The translations under genes and the position numbers were made by a program. Positions 42,487-52,128 of a stretch of 64,000 nt of DNA are shown one piece after another (within the stretch, counting starts at the first letter, position 1; every line of letters starts with the position of its first letter). This DNA is from Desulfonauticus sp. Lineage in GTDB: Bacteria > Desulfobacterota > Desulfovibrionia > Desulfovibrionales > Desulfonatronovibrionaceae. The DNA lies in the NCBI GenBank assembly GCA_030950395.1, contig JAUZRP010000050.1, positions 1 to 64,000 on the forward strand, written 5' to 3'. Under the pieces are notes generated by a model that saw only the letters and a program-made list of their open reading frames with translations, did not search any database and was not told the DNA's origin.

Positions 42487-44286
42487 ATGGATATAAGCAA
42501 AATAAGAAATTTTAGCATTATAGCTCACATTGACCACGGCAAATCAACATTAGCAGATAGGATCCTAGAAATAACAGGATTAGTGAGTGATAGAGACAAA
42601 AAAGAGCAATACCTGGACAAGATGGATCTAGAAAGAGAAAGAGGCATCACCATAAAGGCTCAAACTGTACGCATCCCCTATAAGGCCAAAGACGGACAAG
42701 AATACATTTTAAACCTTATCGATACTCCAGGACACGTGGACTTTTCTTATGAGGTTTCACGCAGTCTGGCTGCCTGTGATGGGGCACTGTTAGTAGTAGA
42801 TGCCACTCAAGGAGTGGAAGCCCAAACTCTGGCCAACACTTATTTGGCTTTAGATCACGACCTGGAAATCTTACCTGTATTAAATAAAATAGACTTGCCC
42901 AGTGCAGATCCAGAGCGCATTATCCAGGAAATAGAAGAAGGTATTGGCTTAGATACTAGCAATATTTCTCTGGTAAGTGCCAAAACAGGAGAAGGTGTGC
43001 CAGAATTATTAGAAAAGATAGTGCGTTACATTCCTCCACCCAAAGGCGATCCCAATGCTCCTCTAAAGGCCTTGATTTTTGATTCCTGGTACGATCCTTA
43101 TGTGGGAGTAGTGGTTTTATTTCGTGTGCTAGATGGAGTTATTACTCTGGGACAAGAAATTTTTATGTGTTCTACTGAAAAAAAATACGAAGTTCTTCGC
43201 CTGGGTGTGTTTTCCCCTGAGAGTATAGATATAGATCAGCTTGGACCAGGAGAAGTGGGATTTTTGTGTGCCAATATCAAAGAGTTAAAGGATGCTCGAG
43301 TAGGAGATACTATCACCCATCCCAAAAGAAAAACCCCTACTCCTTTTCCCGGGTTCAAACAAATTAAGCCTATGGTCTTTTGTGGCTTATATCCAGTAGA
43401 TCCTGGAGAATATGAAGATTTAAAATTTGCTTTAGAAAAATTACAACTCAACGACTCCTCTTTGTTTTTTGAACCAGAGACATCTCAGGCCCTGGGCTTT
43501 GGCTTTCGTTGTGGTTTTTTAGGCTTGCTTCACATGGAGATTGTTCAAGAAAGGTTGGAACGAGAATTCAAAGTCAATCTAATTGCTACGGCTCCTTCTG
43601 TGGTTTATAAGGTAGTAAAAGTGGATGGCACGGTTTTAGAAGTAGATAACCCATCCAAGTTGCCTCCACCTGTAGAAATAGAGGCTATCAAAGAACCTTT
43701 TGTGCGCATGGAAATCCACGTACCCAACGAATACGTGGGGAACGTTCTAAGATTGTGCGAAGAAAAAAGAGGTATCCAAAAAGACATAAAATACCTCACC
43801 ACTTCCAGAGTAATTGTAATTTACGAATTACCCTTTGCAGAGATCGTCTATGACTTTTTTGACCGTCTAAAATCTGTTACCAGAGGATTTGCCTCTCTGG
43901 ACTATGAAGTCATTAATTTTAGACCTTCTGATCTGGTAAAATTAGACATCTTAATCAATGGCTCTCCTGTGGACGCCATGGCCACCATAGTCCACAGAGA
44001 TAAGGCCTATTACAAAGGTAGGGCTCTAGCTCTAAAACTAAAAAAAGTCATACCCCGCCAGTTGTTTGAAATAGTTATCCAGGCCGCTATTGGCAATAAA
44101 ATAATTGCCAGAGAAAGAATTGCTCCTTTACGCAAAAACGTAACTGCCAAATGTTACGGGGGAGATATTACCAGAAAAAGAAAATTATTAGAAAAACAAA
44201 AAGAAGGCAAAAAACGCATGAAACAAATGGGTAACGTGGAAGTCCCCCAAGAAGCTTTTCTGGCCGTATTAAAAGCTGAAGATTAA
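42487..44286 (+). CDS. lepA: elongation factor 4 (LepA)
   Basis: LepA is a ribosomal GTPase with back-translocation or initiation roles. The 599 residues match the family length. Motifs: G1 [10 protein letters not shown]2 [12 protein letters not shown]3 DTPGHVDF, G4 NKIDLP, G5 SAKTG. The EF-G-like domains follow, and the LepA-specific C-terminal domain has [42 protein letters not shown] precedes the ATG. A heptamer repeat tract begins right after the stop. Confidence 0.97.
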   Translation: MDISKIRNFSIIAHIDHGKSTLADRILEITGLVSDRDKKEQYLDKMDLERERGITIKAQTVRIPYKAKDGQEYILNLIDTPGHVDFSYEVSRSLAACDGALLVVDATQGVEAQTLANTYLALDHDLEILPVLNKIDLPSADPERIIQEIEEGIGLDTSNISLVSAKTGEGVPELLEKIVRYIPPPKGDPNAPLKALIFDSWYDPYVGVVVLFRVLDGVITLGQEIFMCSTEKKYEVLRLGVFSPESIDIDQLGPGEVGFLCANIKELKDARVGDTITHPKRKTPTPFPGFKQIKPMVFCGLYPVDPGEYEDLKFALEKLQLNDSSLFFEPETSQALGFGFRCGFLGLLHMEIVQERLEREFKVNLIATAPSVVYKVVKVDGTVLEVDNPSKLPPPVEIEAIKEPFVRMEIHVPNEYVGNVLRLCEEKRGIQKDIKYLTTSRVIVIYELPFAEIVYDFFDRLKSVTRGFASLDYEVINFRPSDLVKLDILINGSPVDAMATIVHRDKAYYKGRALALKLKKVIPRQLFEIVIQAAIGNKIIARERIAPLRKNVTAKCYGGDITRKRKLLEKQKEGKKRMKQMGNVEVPQEAFLAVLKAED

Positions 44287-44328
44287 GTTTTAGTCATTAG
44301 TAATTGGTGATTAGTAATTGGTAAGAGG
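44287..44328 (+). repeat. 7-bp tandem repeat tract after the lepA stop
   Basis: Directly after the TAA, the plus strand reads GTTTTAG, TCATTAG, TAATTGG, TGATTAG, TAATTGG, TAAGAGG. Degenerate sequence with related words (TGAAGGT, TAATAGG, GATGAACTGTGG) continues to about 44460. No gene is seen in 44287-44546. Confidence 0.65.
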
Positions 44329-44546
44329 TGAAGGTTGTAGGTGTAATAGGACATGGATTACAGCTCACAGGCCATGGATGAACTGTGGACTGGGAACGGA
44401 ATGGTTGTGAAAACCTCGTGTCTGCCCCTGATGGTGTGGTAATTGGTCACCAGAGGATAATGGGCGTAGTAGGGTGAAAGGGGAAGTAATTTTGGACCAA
44501 AGGCAAAGCTCCGTGCTGTCAAATTGTTCGCAGGAGAATATGGGAA

Positions 44547-45473
44547 ATGATTTTTATAGATGTATTTTTTATTGTTTGTGGGGCTGTGTTATTGTGGTTT
44601 GGAGCAGATTTTGTAGTCGATAGTGCTTCTGCTATTGCTGCCAGGTTTAGAATTTCTGAGTTAATAGTGGGTTTGACCATAGTTGCTATGGGGACTTCTT
44701 TGCCAGAATTTATGGTCACGTTTTTATCTGCCTTAAAAAGTCTTCCCAATATATCTCTTTCTAATGTCGTGGGTTCAAATATATTTAATCTGGGTATTAT
44801 TTTGGGCAGTATGGCTGTGATTAGCCCCATTTCTATTGAGAAAAAAATGGTTTATAGAGACGGATTTTTTTTATTAGGTATTATTTTAACTGTAATGTTT
44901 TTTTTACAGGATCTAACTATGGGGAGAGTGGCTGGTGCAGTTTTAATCAGTTCTTTTATAACGTATCTGATCTGGATAGCAGCCAAGACTCCTCGTTTAC
45001 CTGTAGAAATTGACATTGTTTACAGAAAAAGCAAGTGGTGGGACTATCCCAAATTAATAGGTGGGATTATCTTTTTAGCCCTAGGGGCTAATTTGTTGGT
45101 AGATCATGCTTCTAGTTTGGCCAGACATTTTGGTCTAAGCGAATGGTTTATAGGGGTAACTATAGTTGCGGCTGGCACTTCGTTGCCTGAGTTAGCAACT
45201 TCTTTAGCGGCTGCTTTGCGCGGTAAAAATGAAATGTTAGTAGGTAATTTGCTGGGGAGCGACATTTTTAACTTTGCTGGTGTATTGGGCATCACCAGTT
45301 TGATTCATCCTCTAACAGTTTCTCCCATTGGCCTGTTTAATGTAAAGATTTCTGCTCTTAGTTTAATCTTGCTGCTTGTTTTTATGCGTACAGGCTGGCA
45401 GTTATCCAGGGTGGAAGGTCTGATTTTAATAACTATAAACTTACTTCGGTGGTTAAGAGATTATTTGCATTGA
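44547..45473 (+). CDS. calcium/sodium antiporter family (CaCA, YrbG-like)
   Basis: This 308-residue membrane protein has two homologous halves of about five helices each. The alpha repeats are clear: GADFVVDSASAIAARF ... VAMGTSLPEFMVTF in the first half and GANLLVDHASSLARHF ... VAAGTSLPELATSLAA in the second. Each half continues with the partner motif GSNIFNLG or GSDIFNFAG. The likely activity is exchange of Ca2+ (or K+) for Na+ or H+. AGGAGA precedes ATG 44547. The cobK gene starts inside its last codons. Confidence 0.9.
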   Translation: MIFIDVFFIVCGAVLLWFGADFVVDSASAIAARFRISELIVGLTIVAMGTSLPEFMVTFLSALKSLPNISLSNVVGSNIFNLGIILGSMAVISPISIEKKMVYRDGFFLLGIILTVMFFLQDLTMGRVAGAVLISSFITYLIWIAAKTPRLPVEIDIVYRKSKWWDYPKLIGGIIFLALGANLLVDHASSLARHFGLSEWFIGVTIVAAGTSLPELATSLAAALRGKNEMLVGNLLGSDIFNFAGVLGITSLIHPLTVSPIGLFNVKISALSLILLLVFMRTGWQLSRVEGLILITINLLRWLRDYLH

Positions 45474-46255
45474 TACCAAAAAGAGTACTTGTCCTTGGGG
45501 GAACTTCGGAGACCAGAGATATTGTTTTGGCTTTAAATAAACACGACCACCAGGTCGTGGTCTGCACTGTAACCCACTGGGACCTTAGTCTCCCAGCCCA
45601 CGTATTAAGAATTGTGGGGGCATTATCTTTTAACAGACTCGTCCAAATAATAGAGAAGTTGCAAATTCAAGCTCTAATAGATGTGACTCATCCCTTTGCC
45701 TCTCAGATTAGCCAACTGGCAAAACAGGTATCTAAGCGAGTTGGCGTGCCTTTGTTTGGGTATCAGCGTCCAGAGTGGATCCCCAAAGGAAAAAATGTCA
45801 TTTTGGTCCAGACTCACCTGCAGGCTGAGCAAACGCTATTGGACCTGCAAAAAACAACGCTTTTTACTATTGGTGTAAAAAATCTGAGCTATTATAAACG
45901 TTTTTTTGGCTCTAACATACCTTTTTGGATAAAAATATTGCCTCAAAGTCTGTCCCGGGCTTTAAATTCTGGTTTAAAAAAACATCACCTCCTACTTTTG
46001 CCAGCTAAATTGCCTTGTGCAAAGTGGAGTTGTTTAATAGAAAAATATAATATTCAGGTGATGTTGGCTAAGTCCAGTGGAATAAGAGGAGGACTAAAAG
46101 AAAAATTTAGAATAGCCAGTCAATACAACCTAGATTTTGTTTTGATTAGACGCCCTAAATCTTATACTGAGAATTATTTTCAGGATTTAAATGAATTAGC
46201 AAAAGCAGTTATTGCTTATTTGGAGAATTTTGATAGAAATATTTATATGGTGTAA
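45449..46255 (+). CDS. cobK: precorrin-6A reductase (CobK/CbiJ)
   Basis: CobK/CbiJ reduces precorrin-6A (or the cobalt form) in corrin ring synthesis. The 268-residue protein starts with VLVLGGTSETRDIVLAL, a nucleotide-binding turn, and has ALIDVTHPFASQIS, YQRPEW, LFTIGVKNLSYYK, LLLPAKLPCAKWS and AKSSGIRGGLKEK in family order. The start is GTG 45449, overlapping the antiporter gene by 25 bases; TTG 45470 is the alternative. Other corrin genes in the window lie far away, at 58534-59502 and 63556-64000. Confidence 0.88.
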   Translation: MVKRLFALIPKRVLVLGGTSETRDIVLALNKHDHQVVVCTVTHWDLSLPAHVLRIVGALSFNRLVQIIEKLQIQALIDVTHPFASQISQLAKQVSKRVGVPLFGYQRPEWIPKGKNVILVQTHLQAEQTLLDLQKTTLFTIGVKNLSYYKRFFGSNIPFWIKILPQSLSRALNSGLKKHHLLLLPAKLPCAKWSCLIEKYNIQVMLAKSSGIRGGLKEKFRIASQYNLDFVLIRRPKSYTENYFQDLNELAKAVIAYLENFDRNIYMV

Positions 46256-46350
46256 AATCTACGTGTTTTTTTGAAATGCGAGTTAGTTATAACTTTTAGT
46301 AATTTCAATACGTTATTTTTGAAGTTATATTTGAGTAATTGGGAGAAAAG

Positions 46351-46764
46351 TTAAAAAAAATTTTGTTGTAACCAAAATACAATTAAAGGAGCGAAAAACA
46401 GAAAAATAAACCCTACACCCAGCCAATTTCTTTTTAATGGATTAAAGTCGTCTATTATTTTCTTCCATGTTAATTTAAAGATAAATTTTCCAAAATAAAT
46501 ATCTAATGAGAGCATAATAAAAAACCAAGTTAGACCTATTTTTAAACAATTTAAATAATTTTTGGGATTAATCCATGGTAAGAAGATCCAGCATATAATA
46601 AATATAAAGACAACACCCAACAAAAAACTAAAACTTTTAGCCTTATTTTTTGATAATTTTCTATGTAAAAATTTAATTCGTATATTTCCATTTATAATTT
46701 CGGCTAAAGCAATTAGTCCCCCAATTAACAAAGTCTTTACAAGCATTTCAGTATTCCATTTCAA
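46351..46764 (-). CDS. unknown four-helix membrane protein
   Basis: This 137-residue protein has four predicted membrane helices: MLVKTLLIGGLIALAEII, FSFLLGVVFIFIICWIFLPW, IGLTWFFIMLSLDIYFGKF and WLGVGFIFLFFAPLIVFWL. The loops are basic. No family is recognised. It reads opposite to cobK and lies close to the aminotransferase gene on the same strand. The first ATG at 46764 has no strong ribosome site. Codon use and A+T content are slightly more extreme than the neighbours by eye. Confidence 0.65.
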   Translation of the reverse strand: MKWNTEMLVKTLLIGGLIALAEIINGNIRIKFLHRKLSKNKAKSFSFLLGVVFIFIICWIFLPWINPKNYLNCLKIGLTWFFIMLSLDIYFGKFIFKLTWKKIIDDFNPLKRNWLGVGFIFLFFAPLIVFWLQQNFF

Positions 46765-46826
46765 ACAAAACGCTATTTACAATAAGATATACTATATAAA
46801 TTTTTTTTATTTACAATTGTCTGAGG

Positions 46827-48017
46827 TTAGTTTTTTAGTTTATTTACTGCCCTAAAAATAGCTTGTTTTGAGTTTAAAATAACTTTTTCAGGCACGCAAA
46901 AAGCAAATCGCACATTACCTGGCCAACCAAAACCTTTTCCTGGCACTGCCAAAACGTTTTCTTCTAACAAGGCGTGAATAAATTCATCTTCTTTTTTATT
47001 TGGAGCTTCAGGGAAAAAATAAAAACCACCTTTGGGCCATAAGAAATTTAAGCCAGCTTCTTGTAATATGTCTCCTAACATTTGTCTTCTTTTTTTATAG
47101 ACTTGCACATCTACCATTTGCCCAAGTCCAGCCAATAAAAGGTATTGTCCAATTATGGGAGCATTTACAAAACCCAAAATTCTGTTGGTTAAGGTGAGGC
47201 CAGAGACCATGTCTTGGGATTGTGGCATTTCTGGATTTACAACAACATAGCCGATTCTTTCTCCTGCGAGTCCAAGGCTTTTAGAAAACGAACTCACTAC
47301 CACAGAATAGGTATAGAGAGGCAAAATAGAAGGCATAGGCGTATCTTCGTAAGTAAGAAACCTGTAAGGCTCGTCTGAAACTAAAAAGATCTCCCGTCCG
47401 TATGTCCTGGTTTTACGCTCTAATATAGAAGCTAAGGTTTTTAATTCCTCCAGGGTATAGATTTGACCGCAAGGATTGTTAGGAGAATTGATCAGGACAA
47501 CTCTTGTTTTAGGAGTAATGACCTCGTCTAGTTGGTCAAAATCTAAAGAAAAATCTTTCTCTTTTGTCTTTACAATTTTTAGTTTTCCTTGATGGTTTTC
47601 AGCGTAAAAACCGTATTCTACAAAAAAAGGCGCCCAAACTATTACTTCGTCCCCGGGTTCAAGTATGGCTCTAAACAAAGTATTGAGGCCACCAGCAGCA
47701 CCACTGGTAATGACAATGTGTTTGGCCTGAACTTGTACTCCTTGTTCCTGACTAAAAAAATGAGCGAGCTTTTCTCTTAAGGCGGGCAAACCAGCATTGG
47801 GCATATAACCAAGACCTAGAGGTTCAGATGCTTTTTGTTTTATTTCTAGAAATGCATCTAAAATAGTTTTTGGGGGCACAAGATCAGGATTGCCCAAACT
47901 AAAATCAAAAACCTTATCTTCTCCCAGACGAGCTTTTAGCTCTGCGCCTTTTTCAAACATTTTTCTAATCCAGGAAGATTTTTCTATATAAGACTTAACT
48001 TGTTGATTTAAAAGCAT
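46827..48017 (-). CDS. class I/II pyridoxal phosphate-dependent aminotransferase
   Basis: This 396-residue fold-I aminotransferase has FDFSLGNPDLVPPKTIL, the PLP ring-binding region VITSGAAGGLNTLFRAILEPGDEVI, NSPNNPCGQIY, the Asp in VSDEPYRFL, the Schiff-base Lys in SFSKSLGLAGERIGYVV and the C-terminal Arg in NVRFAFCVP. It resembles AspC/AlaT-like enzymes annotated as aspartate or aromatic aminotransferases. The substrate is not determined. The sigma-54 regulator gene ends upstream of it on the same strand, 43 bp away. Confidence 0.9.
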   Translation of the reverse strand: MLLNQQVKSYIEKSSWIRKMFEKGAELKARLGEDKVFDFSLGNPDLVPPKTILDAFLEIKQKASEPLGLGYMPNAGLPALREKLAHFFSQEQGVQVQAKHIVITSGAAGGLNTLFRAILEPGDEVIVWAPFFVEYGFYAENHQGKLKIVKTKEKDFSLDFDQLDEVITPKTRVVLINSPNNPCGQIYTLEELKTLASILERKTRTYGREIFLVSDEPYRFLTYEDTPMPSILPLYTYSVVVSSFSKSLGLAGERIGYVVVNPEMPQSQDMVSGLTLTNRILGFVNAPIIGQYLLLAGLGQMVDVQVYKKRRQMLGDILQEAGLNFLWPKGGFYFFPEAPNKKEDEFIHALLEENVLAVPGKGFGWPGNVRFAFCVPEKVILNSKQAIFRAVNKLKN

Positions 48018-48060
48018 AATTAAACCTCACGTGTTTTTTGTTTTCAAATTTTTTAATAAG

Positions 48061-49431
48061 TTAGGGTATGGCAATGCCTTGTTTTTTATATTCGTTTAAT
48101 TTGTTTCTAAGGGTTCTAACTGAAATACCCAGCAATTGAGAGGCTTGAGATCTATTGCCTCCTGTGAGTTTCAAGCTTTTTAAAATCATGCGTTTTTCCA
48201 TTTCAGCCAGAGGCATGACTTCTTCTAGAGAATCTTCTGTTGTGTTTTGTTGGGATTGGACTGAATTAGACTCATCAAAAATGTTTTCGTCTAGCAAAAA
48301 GTGTTTTACCTCTATATATTGATTTTGAGATAAAAGTACTGCTCTTTCCATCAAATTTTGAAGTTCTCTGACGTTTCCTGGCCAGGGGTGGGCAAGTAAC
48401 CACTTTTTAGCTTCATTAGATAAAATTTTAGGTGGCAATTTATACATTTTACAAAATTTAGAAATAAAGAATTTGCCCAACAAAATCACATCTTCCCCAC
48501 GTTCTCTTAGGGGAGGTATTTTTAAGGGGATTACGTTTAAACGATAAAATAAGTCTGCCCGAAATTTATTTTCCTTAACTTGTTGCTCTATGTCTCTATT
48601 GGTAGTAGCTATAATGCGAACATCCACTTTGATGGTCTCTGTCCCTCCTACCCGATCAAATTCTTCTTCCTGTATAACTCTGAGCAACTTGGCCTGAAGA
48701 TTTATATCCATTTCTGTTATTTCGTCTAGCAAGATGGTTCCATGGTTGGCCAGTTCAAACTTTCCTGGTTTTCTGGCAATGGCTCCTGTAAAAGCTCCCT
48801 TTTCGTGTCCGAATAATTCGCTTTCTAGTAGATGTTCGGGCAGGGCAGCACAATTTACAGCAATAAACGCTCCTTTTCTGCCACTATGTTCGTGAATGTA
48901 GCGAGCAAATAATTCTTTGCCTGTTCCTGATTCTCCAGAAATCAGGACTGAGGCTTTAGATCTGGCGATTCTTTTGGCTAGATTTAAAGCCGCTTGAATA
49001 GAGGGATGGTTGCCAATGATTTGTTTACGTTCTTCTGAAAAATTGAGTGGTTGCTCTAAAGAGCATGTAACCTGTTTTGATTGTTCACTTTTTAAAACTA
49101 TTTCCAGTTTTTCTAAATTAAGAGGAGCGATCCAATAATCTTTGGCCCCTGCTTCCATTAGTTTGCGAGCTTCTTTGGCACTGCCACGCTCTGTAAATAC
49201 ATAGACAGGAATGTTTAAATTATTTTCTTGTAGCCAGGTTAGTAATTTTTCTACTCTAATGCCAGGTAAATCTGATTGAACAAATATAAAATCAGGTAAT
49301 TGTTCTTGAATGTTTTTTAAAGCCAGTTCAACACTATCCAGCAAAATTAGCTGAACCCCTTGTTCCTGAAGGGATTGATACAAAGGTGTCACGTGAATGG
49401 GACGAGCAATAAACAAAATTTTTTTTTCCAT
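48061..49431 (-). CDS. sigma-54-dependent transcriptional activator with degenerate receiver domain
   Basis: This 456-residue NtrC-family protein has a receiver-like N-terminus (1-120), a full AAA+ domain (Walker A GESGTGKE, GAFTGA loop, Walker B GTILLDEITEM, Arg finger region LNVIPLKIPPLRERGEDV) and a C-terminal Fis-type HTH (NRSQASQLLGISVRTLRNKLNEYKK). The receiver lacks its hallmarks: the acidic pair is replaced by ILFIARPIH and the phospho-Asp position reads FVQSDLPG with Gln where Asp is expected. It is therefore probably not controlled by standard phosphorylation. Flagellar or metabolic sigma-54 genes are likely targets; this is inference. Confidence 0.9.
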   Translation of the reverse strand: MEKKILFIARPIHVTPLYQSLQEQGVQLILLDSVELALKNIQEQLPDFIFVQSDLPGIRVEKLLTWLQENNLNIPVYVFTERGSAKEARKLMEAGAKDYWIAPLNLEKLEIVLKSEQSKQVTCSLEQPLNFSEERKQIIGNHPSIQAALNLAKRIARSKASVLISGESGTGKELFARYIHEHSGRKGAFIAVNCAALPEHLLESELFGHEKGAFTGAIARKPGKFELANHGTILLDEITEMDINLQAKLLRVIQEEEFDRVGGTETIKVDVRIIATTNRDIEQQVKENKFRADLFYRLNVIPLKIPPLRERGEDVILLGKFFISKFCKMYKLPPKILSNEAKKWLLAHPWPGNVRELQNLMERAVLLSQNQYIEVKHFLLDENIFDESNSVQSQQNTTEDSLEEVMPLAEMEKRMILKSLKLTGGNRSQASQLLGISVRTLRNKLNEYKKQGIAIP

Positions 49432-49462
49432 TTCAATCTTTTATCCATTTATTTTGTTATTT

Positions 49463-49659
49463 TCAAGTGTTTGTATTGATCCAGTATCTTCGACGTGGAT
49501 ATTTTTGTGTGAACCAAGCTCCCGGAAGTTCTAACCCTAAACTGACAGCACTGACTTGTAAAACAACAATCACTTTTACATATACCATTACTCTTTCTAT
49601 CGCTACTCATATTCCAAACGTAGCCTAATTTGACGATTTTGTAAAACCTTTTGAACCAT
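49463..49659 (-). pseudogene. small gene split by a frameshift, upstream of the sigma-54 activator
   Basis: Two short minus-strand frames abut. The first (49659-49603) reads MVQKVLQNRQIRLRLEYE and a TAG. The second continues in the -1 frame with VAIERVMVYVKVIVV, then LQVSAVSLGLELPGAWF and TQKYPRRRYWINTNT to a TGA at 49465-49463. An internal ATG at 49588 could start a 41-residue product. Joined by a one-base slip the frames give about 66 residues of convincing protein sequence. It is either a disrupted small gene, a sequencing error, or two tiny genes. The regulator starts 31 bp downstream. Confidence 0.4.
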
Positions 49660-50116
49660 AGTCAATATGTTAAATTTGCATCCCTCCACCTCCTACTCAA
49701 AATACCAAAAATTCCTGAATTTATACTTTATTTTTTGTTCTATTTGAGAAGTGGCGGGTATTTTACCGTTGAAATATTTTACCAACACCTTTTTCTGATC
49801 CCACTACAAAAATTAATTTAAGAAGTTATATACACGTTCAATAAGAAAATTTTTAAATAATTTAAGATAGTTAAATTTGGTGATTTAACCCAAAAACCCA
49901 AGTGAAGTTATGTCTTTTTCTTTGAAGAAACATTTTTAACTCAAAAAAATACTTGTTTTTTTTTCTTTAATAATTTAAATAACTATCTTAACATATCCAA
50001 ATAACAAAAACAAATTAGGAGATGAATTGATGAATTAGAGAACTATATTTTACCATATATTGATTGCAACTTTTAAAAATAAAAGTAAAAAATAATCTTA
50101 GAAGAGGAGGTTAGTT
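49660..50116. other. A+T-rich gap upstream of the chemoreceptor, with a 12-bp inverted repeat
   Basis: No gene is seen here. TTAAGATAGTTA (49862-49873) and its exact complement TAACTATCTTAA (49980-49991) form a widely spaced inverted repeat, about 105 bp apart, in front of the plus-strand chemoreceptor gene. AGAGGAGGTTAGTT before ATG 50117 is a strong ribosome site. A purine-rich AGGAGGTGGAGGG lies on the minus strand near 49690-49678, ahead of the small split gene. Confidence 0.4.
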
Positions 50117-51782
50117 ATGGTTAAATTCATAAATAATCACCTAAATATAAAACTTTTATTTTTAATAAGTGCAGTCAGTATATTGATATTTGGTATTTTA
50201 ATAGCCTTTATCATATCTAAAGAAAAAAAATCTATCTTAAGACAAATACATAGCTCTTTATTACAACAATCAGAATTGATAAAAATAGCCATAGAAAAGC
50301 CTATGATTATTGGAGACGATGAAGGAACGAAAGATGCATTTAAGAATCTAGCTAAAAGGATTAATAATACTGTTATTTATCTTACTGATTTTAGAGGTAA
50401 TATAACCTATAGCACAGATTTTAAAGTAATACGAAAATATTTTCAGCATTTATATTCTCAACATAAAAATCTTCATAACTTAATATCCAATTCCAAATAT
50501 GTTACCAATTTTGTTACTGAGATTAACGGCAAACACATTTTTCTTAACCACCGCATAATAAAAAATAGACCAAGTTGTTATCACTGTCACGGATCTTCTC
50601 ATAATATACTTGGTCATTTAATTATCATGAAAGATATTACTAATAACATTAGTAATATTCGTGAACAACTGTATAATACTGCAATTATATCTATAATAGG
50701 TGTTATTCTTTTAATATCAATATGTTATCAAACTATAAAAAGAACAATTATTCTCCCTATAAAAAAAATTTCTAAAGCACTAAAAGAAATAGCTCAAGGA
50801 GAAGGAGACTTAACCGCGAGGATAAAAGTCTACACCAATGATGAAATAGGCAATTTAGCTAAATACTTTAACGAATTTGTAGATAATTTACAAAATATCA
50901 TAAAAAATGTAGTAAGTAAATCTCAAGATGTAAATAGTGCATCTAAAGAACTCTCCAAATTTTCCAATCAAATCTATGTGGAAACAAAAGAAATGTCAAA
51001 CAAATTTAACAAAGTATCTCATGTATCTTCAGAAGTAAGTGAGAATATGAATTCTATAGCTGCATCTATGGAACAAGCATCTACTAATATTAGTTTAATT
51101 GCTACTGCATCTCAACAAATGTCAAAATCCATTAACCAGATCGTAGATAAAACTGGGAAGAGTAAAAAAATAACATCTAAAGCGGTATTACAGGTGGATA
51201 ACGCATCTGAAGAGATAAAAAAACTAGGTAACTCTGCCCAAGAAATAACTACATATAACTGACACAATTACCAATATTTCAGAACAAACCAATTTATTAG
51301 CTTTAAATGCGACTATTGAAGCTGCCAGAGCAGGAGAATCTGGTAAAGGTTTTGCAGTAGTAGCCAATGAGATTAAAGAGTTAGCCCAACAAACTACAAA
51401 TGCTAGTGAAGAAATTAAAGAAAAATTACAACACATTCAAAAATCAACAAAAGATGTCATAGATGAAGTATCAGATATAGCCGAAGTAATAAAAGAAGTA
51501 AATCAAGTCATGACAGACGTTATGGAAACTCTAAAAGAACAAGCTATAGCTATAAAAGAAATTGCTTCCAACGTATCAGAGGCCTCTTTAGGTATTCAAG
51601 AAGTAACAGAAAACGTAAACAAAAGCTCAGAAGCGTCTTCTGAGATCTCCCAGGAAATAGATCAGGTCAATCAAGCCACTAATAAACTCTCCCTCATGAG
51701 TTCTCAAATCAACAATAGAGCAGAACATCTATTGAATTTAGCTGAAAAATTGCATGGATTAGTAGAAAAATTTAAAGTATAA
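50117..51782 (+). pseudogene. heme-binding methyl-accepting chemotaxis protein, frameshifted
   Basis: The protein has an N-terminal membrane helix (about 12-34), a periplasmic domain with a c-type heme motif C154-Y-H-C157-H158, a second helix (about 188-205), a HAMP domain, and a methyl-accepting region. The frame breaks at about 51254: after AQEITT it ends as YN-stop, but removing one T of ACATATAACT restores [20 protein letters not shown]-type sequence to TAA 51780-51782. The signalling tip [19 protein letters not shown] lies in the second part. Intact length would be 554 residues. A single heme in the sensor suggests redox, NO or O2 sensing. It may be a real lesion or an assembly error. 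Confidence 0.85.
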
Positions 51783-52128
51783 TTAAGATCTGTCTGTAAA
51801 AAAAATTTTTTTGAATAGATACATTTAGGTTAACAAAAAAATAATATTTAAGGTGGTACAGTTTGACGTTTTAATCAAAAGATACAAAATCTTAATTTTT
51901 GCAGTGGAATTTATGGATGCAAACTTACGAATTTTTTTGAAACAAAAATTGCAATTAGTTACACATTACGTAGGGACAACTAATCAATTAGCCTGGTTCT
52001 ATTTAAGTATCTTCTTGAATAAAAAAAATATATTACCGGTTATTGCCTAATAAGGAGTGTATAAGATACTTGTAAGGTATTTTTAGGGAAAGATAGGTCT
52101 TTTAAGGTCTTGTAGGAGGAGGTGTTTT
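51783..52128. other. gap between chemoreceptor and cytochrome genes
   Basis: No supported gene. A 65-codon plus-strand frame at 51853-52050 has no ribosome site and low-complexity hydrophobic content. AATTTTTGCAG at 51893-51903 matches the core of the dispersed element but the flanks do not. The sequence ends with the strong site GTAGGAGGAGG before the cytochrome gene. Confidence 0.4.

Noticed and set aside
51853-52050. 65-codon plus-strand frame between the chemoreceptor and cytochrome genes
   Set aside because: No ribosome site and no recognisable domain; A+T-rich DNA gives such frames by chance.
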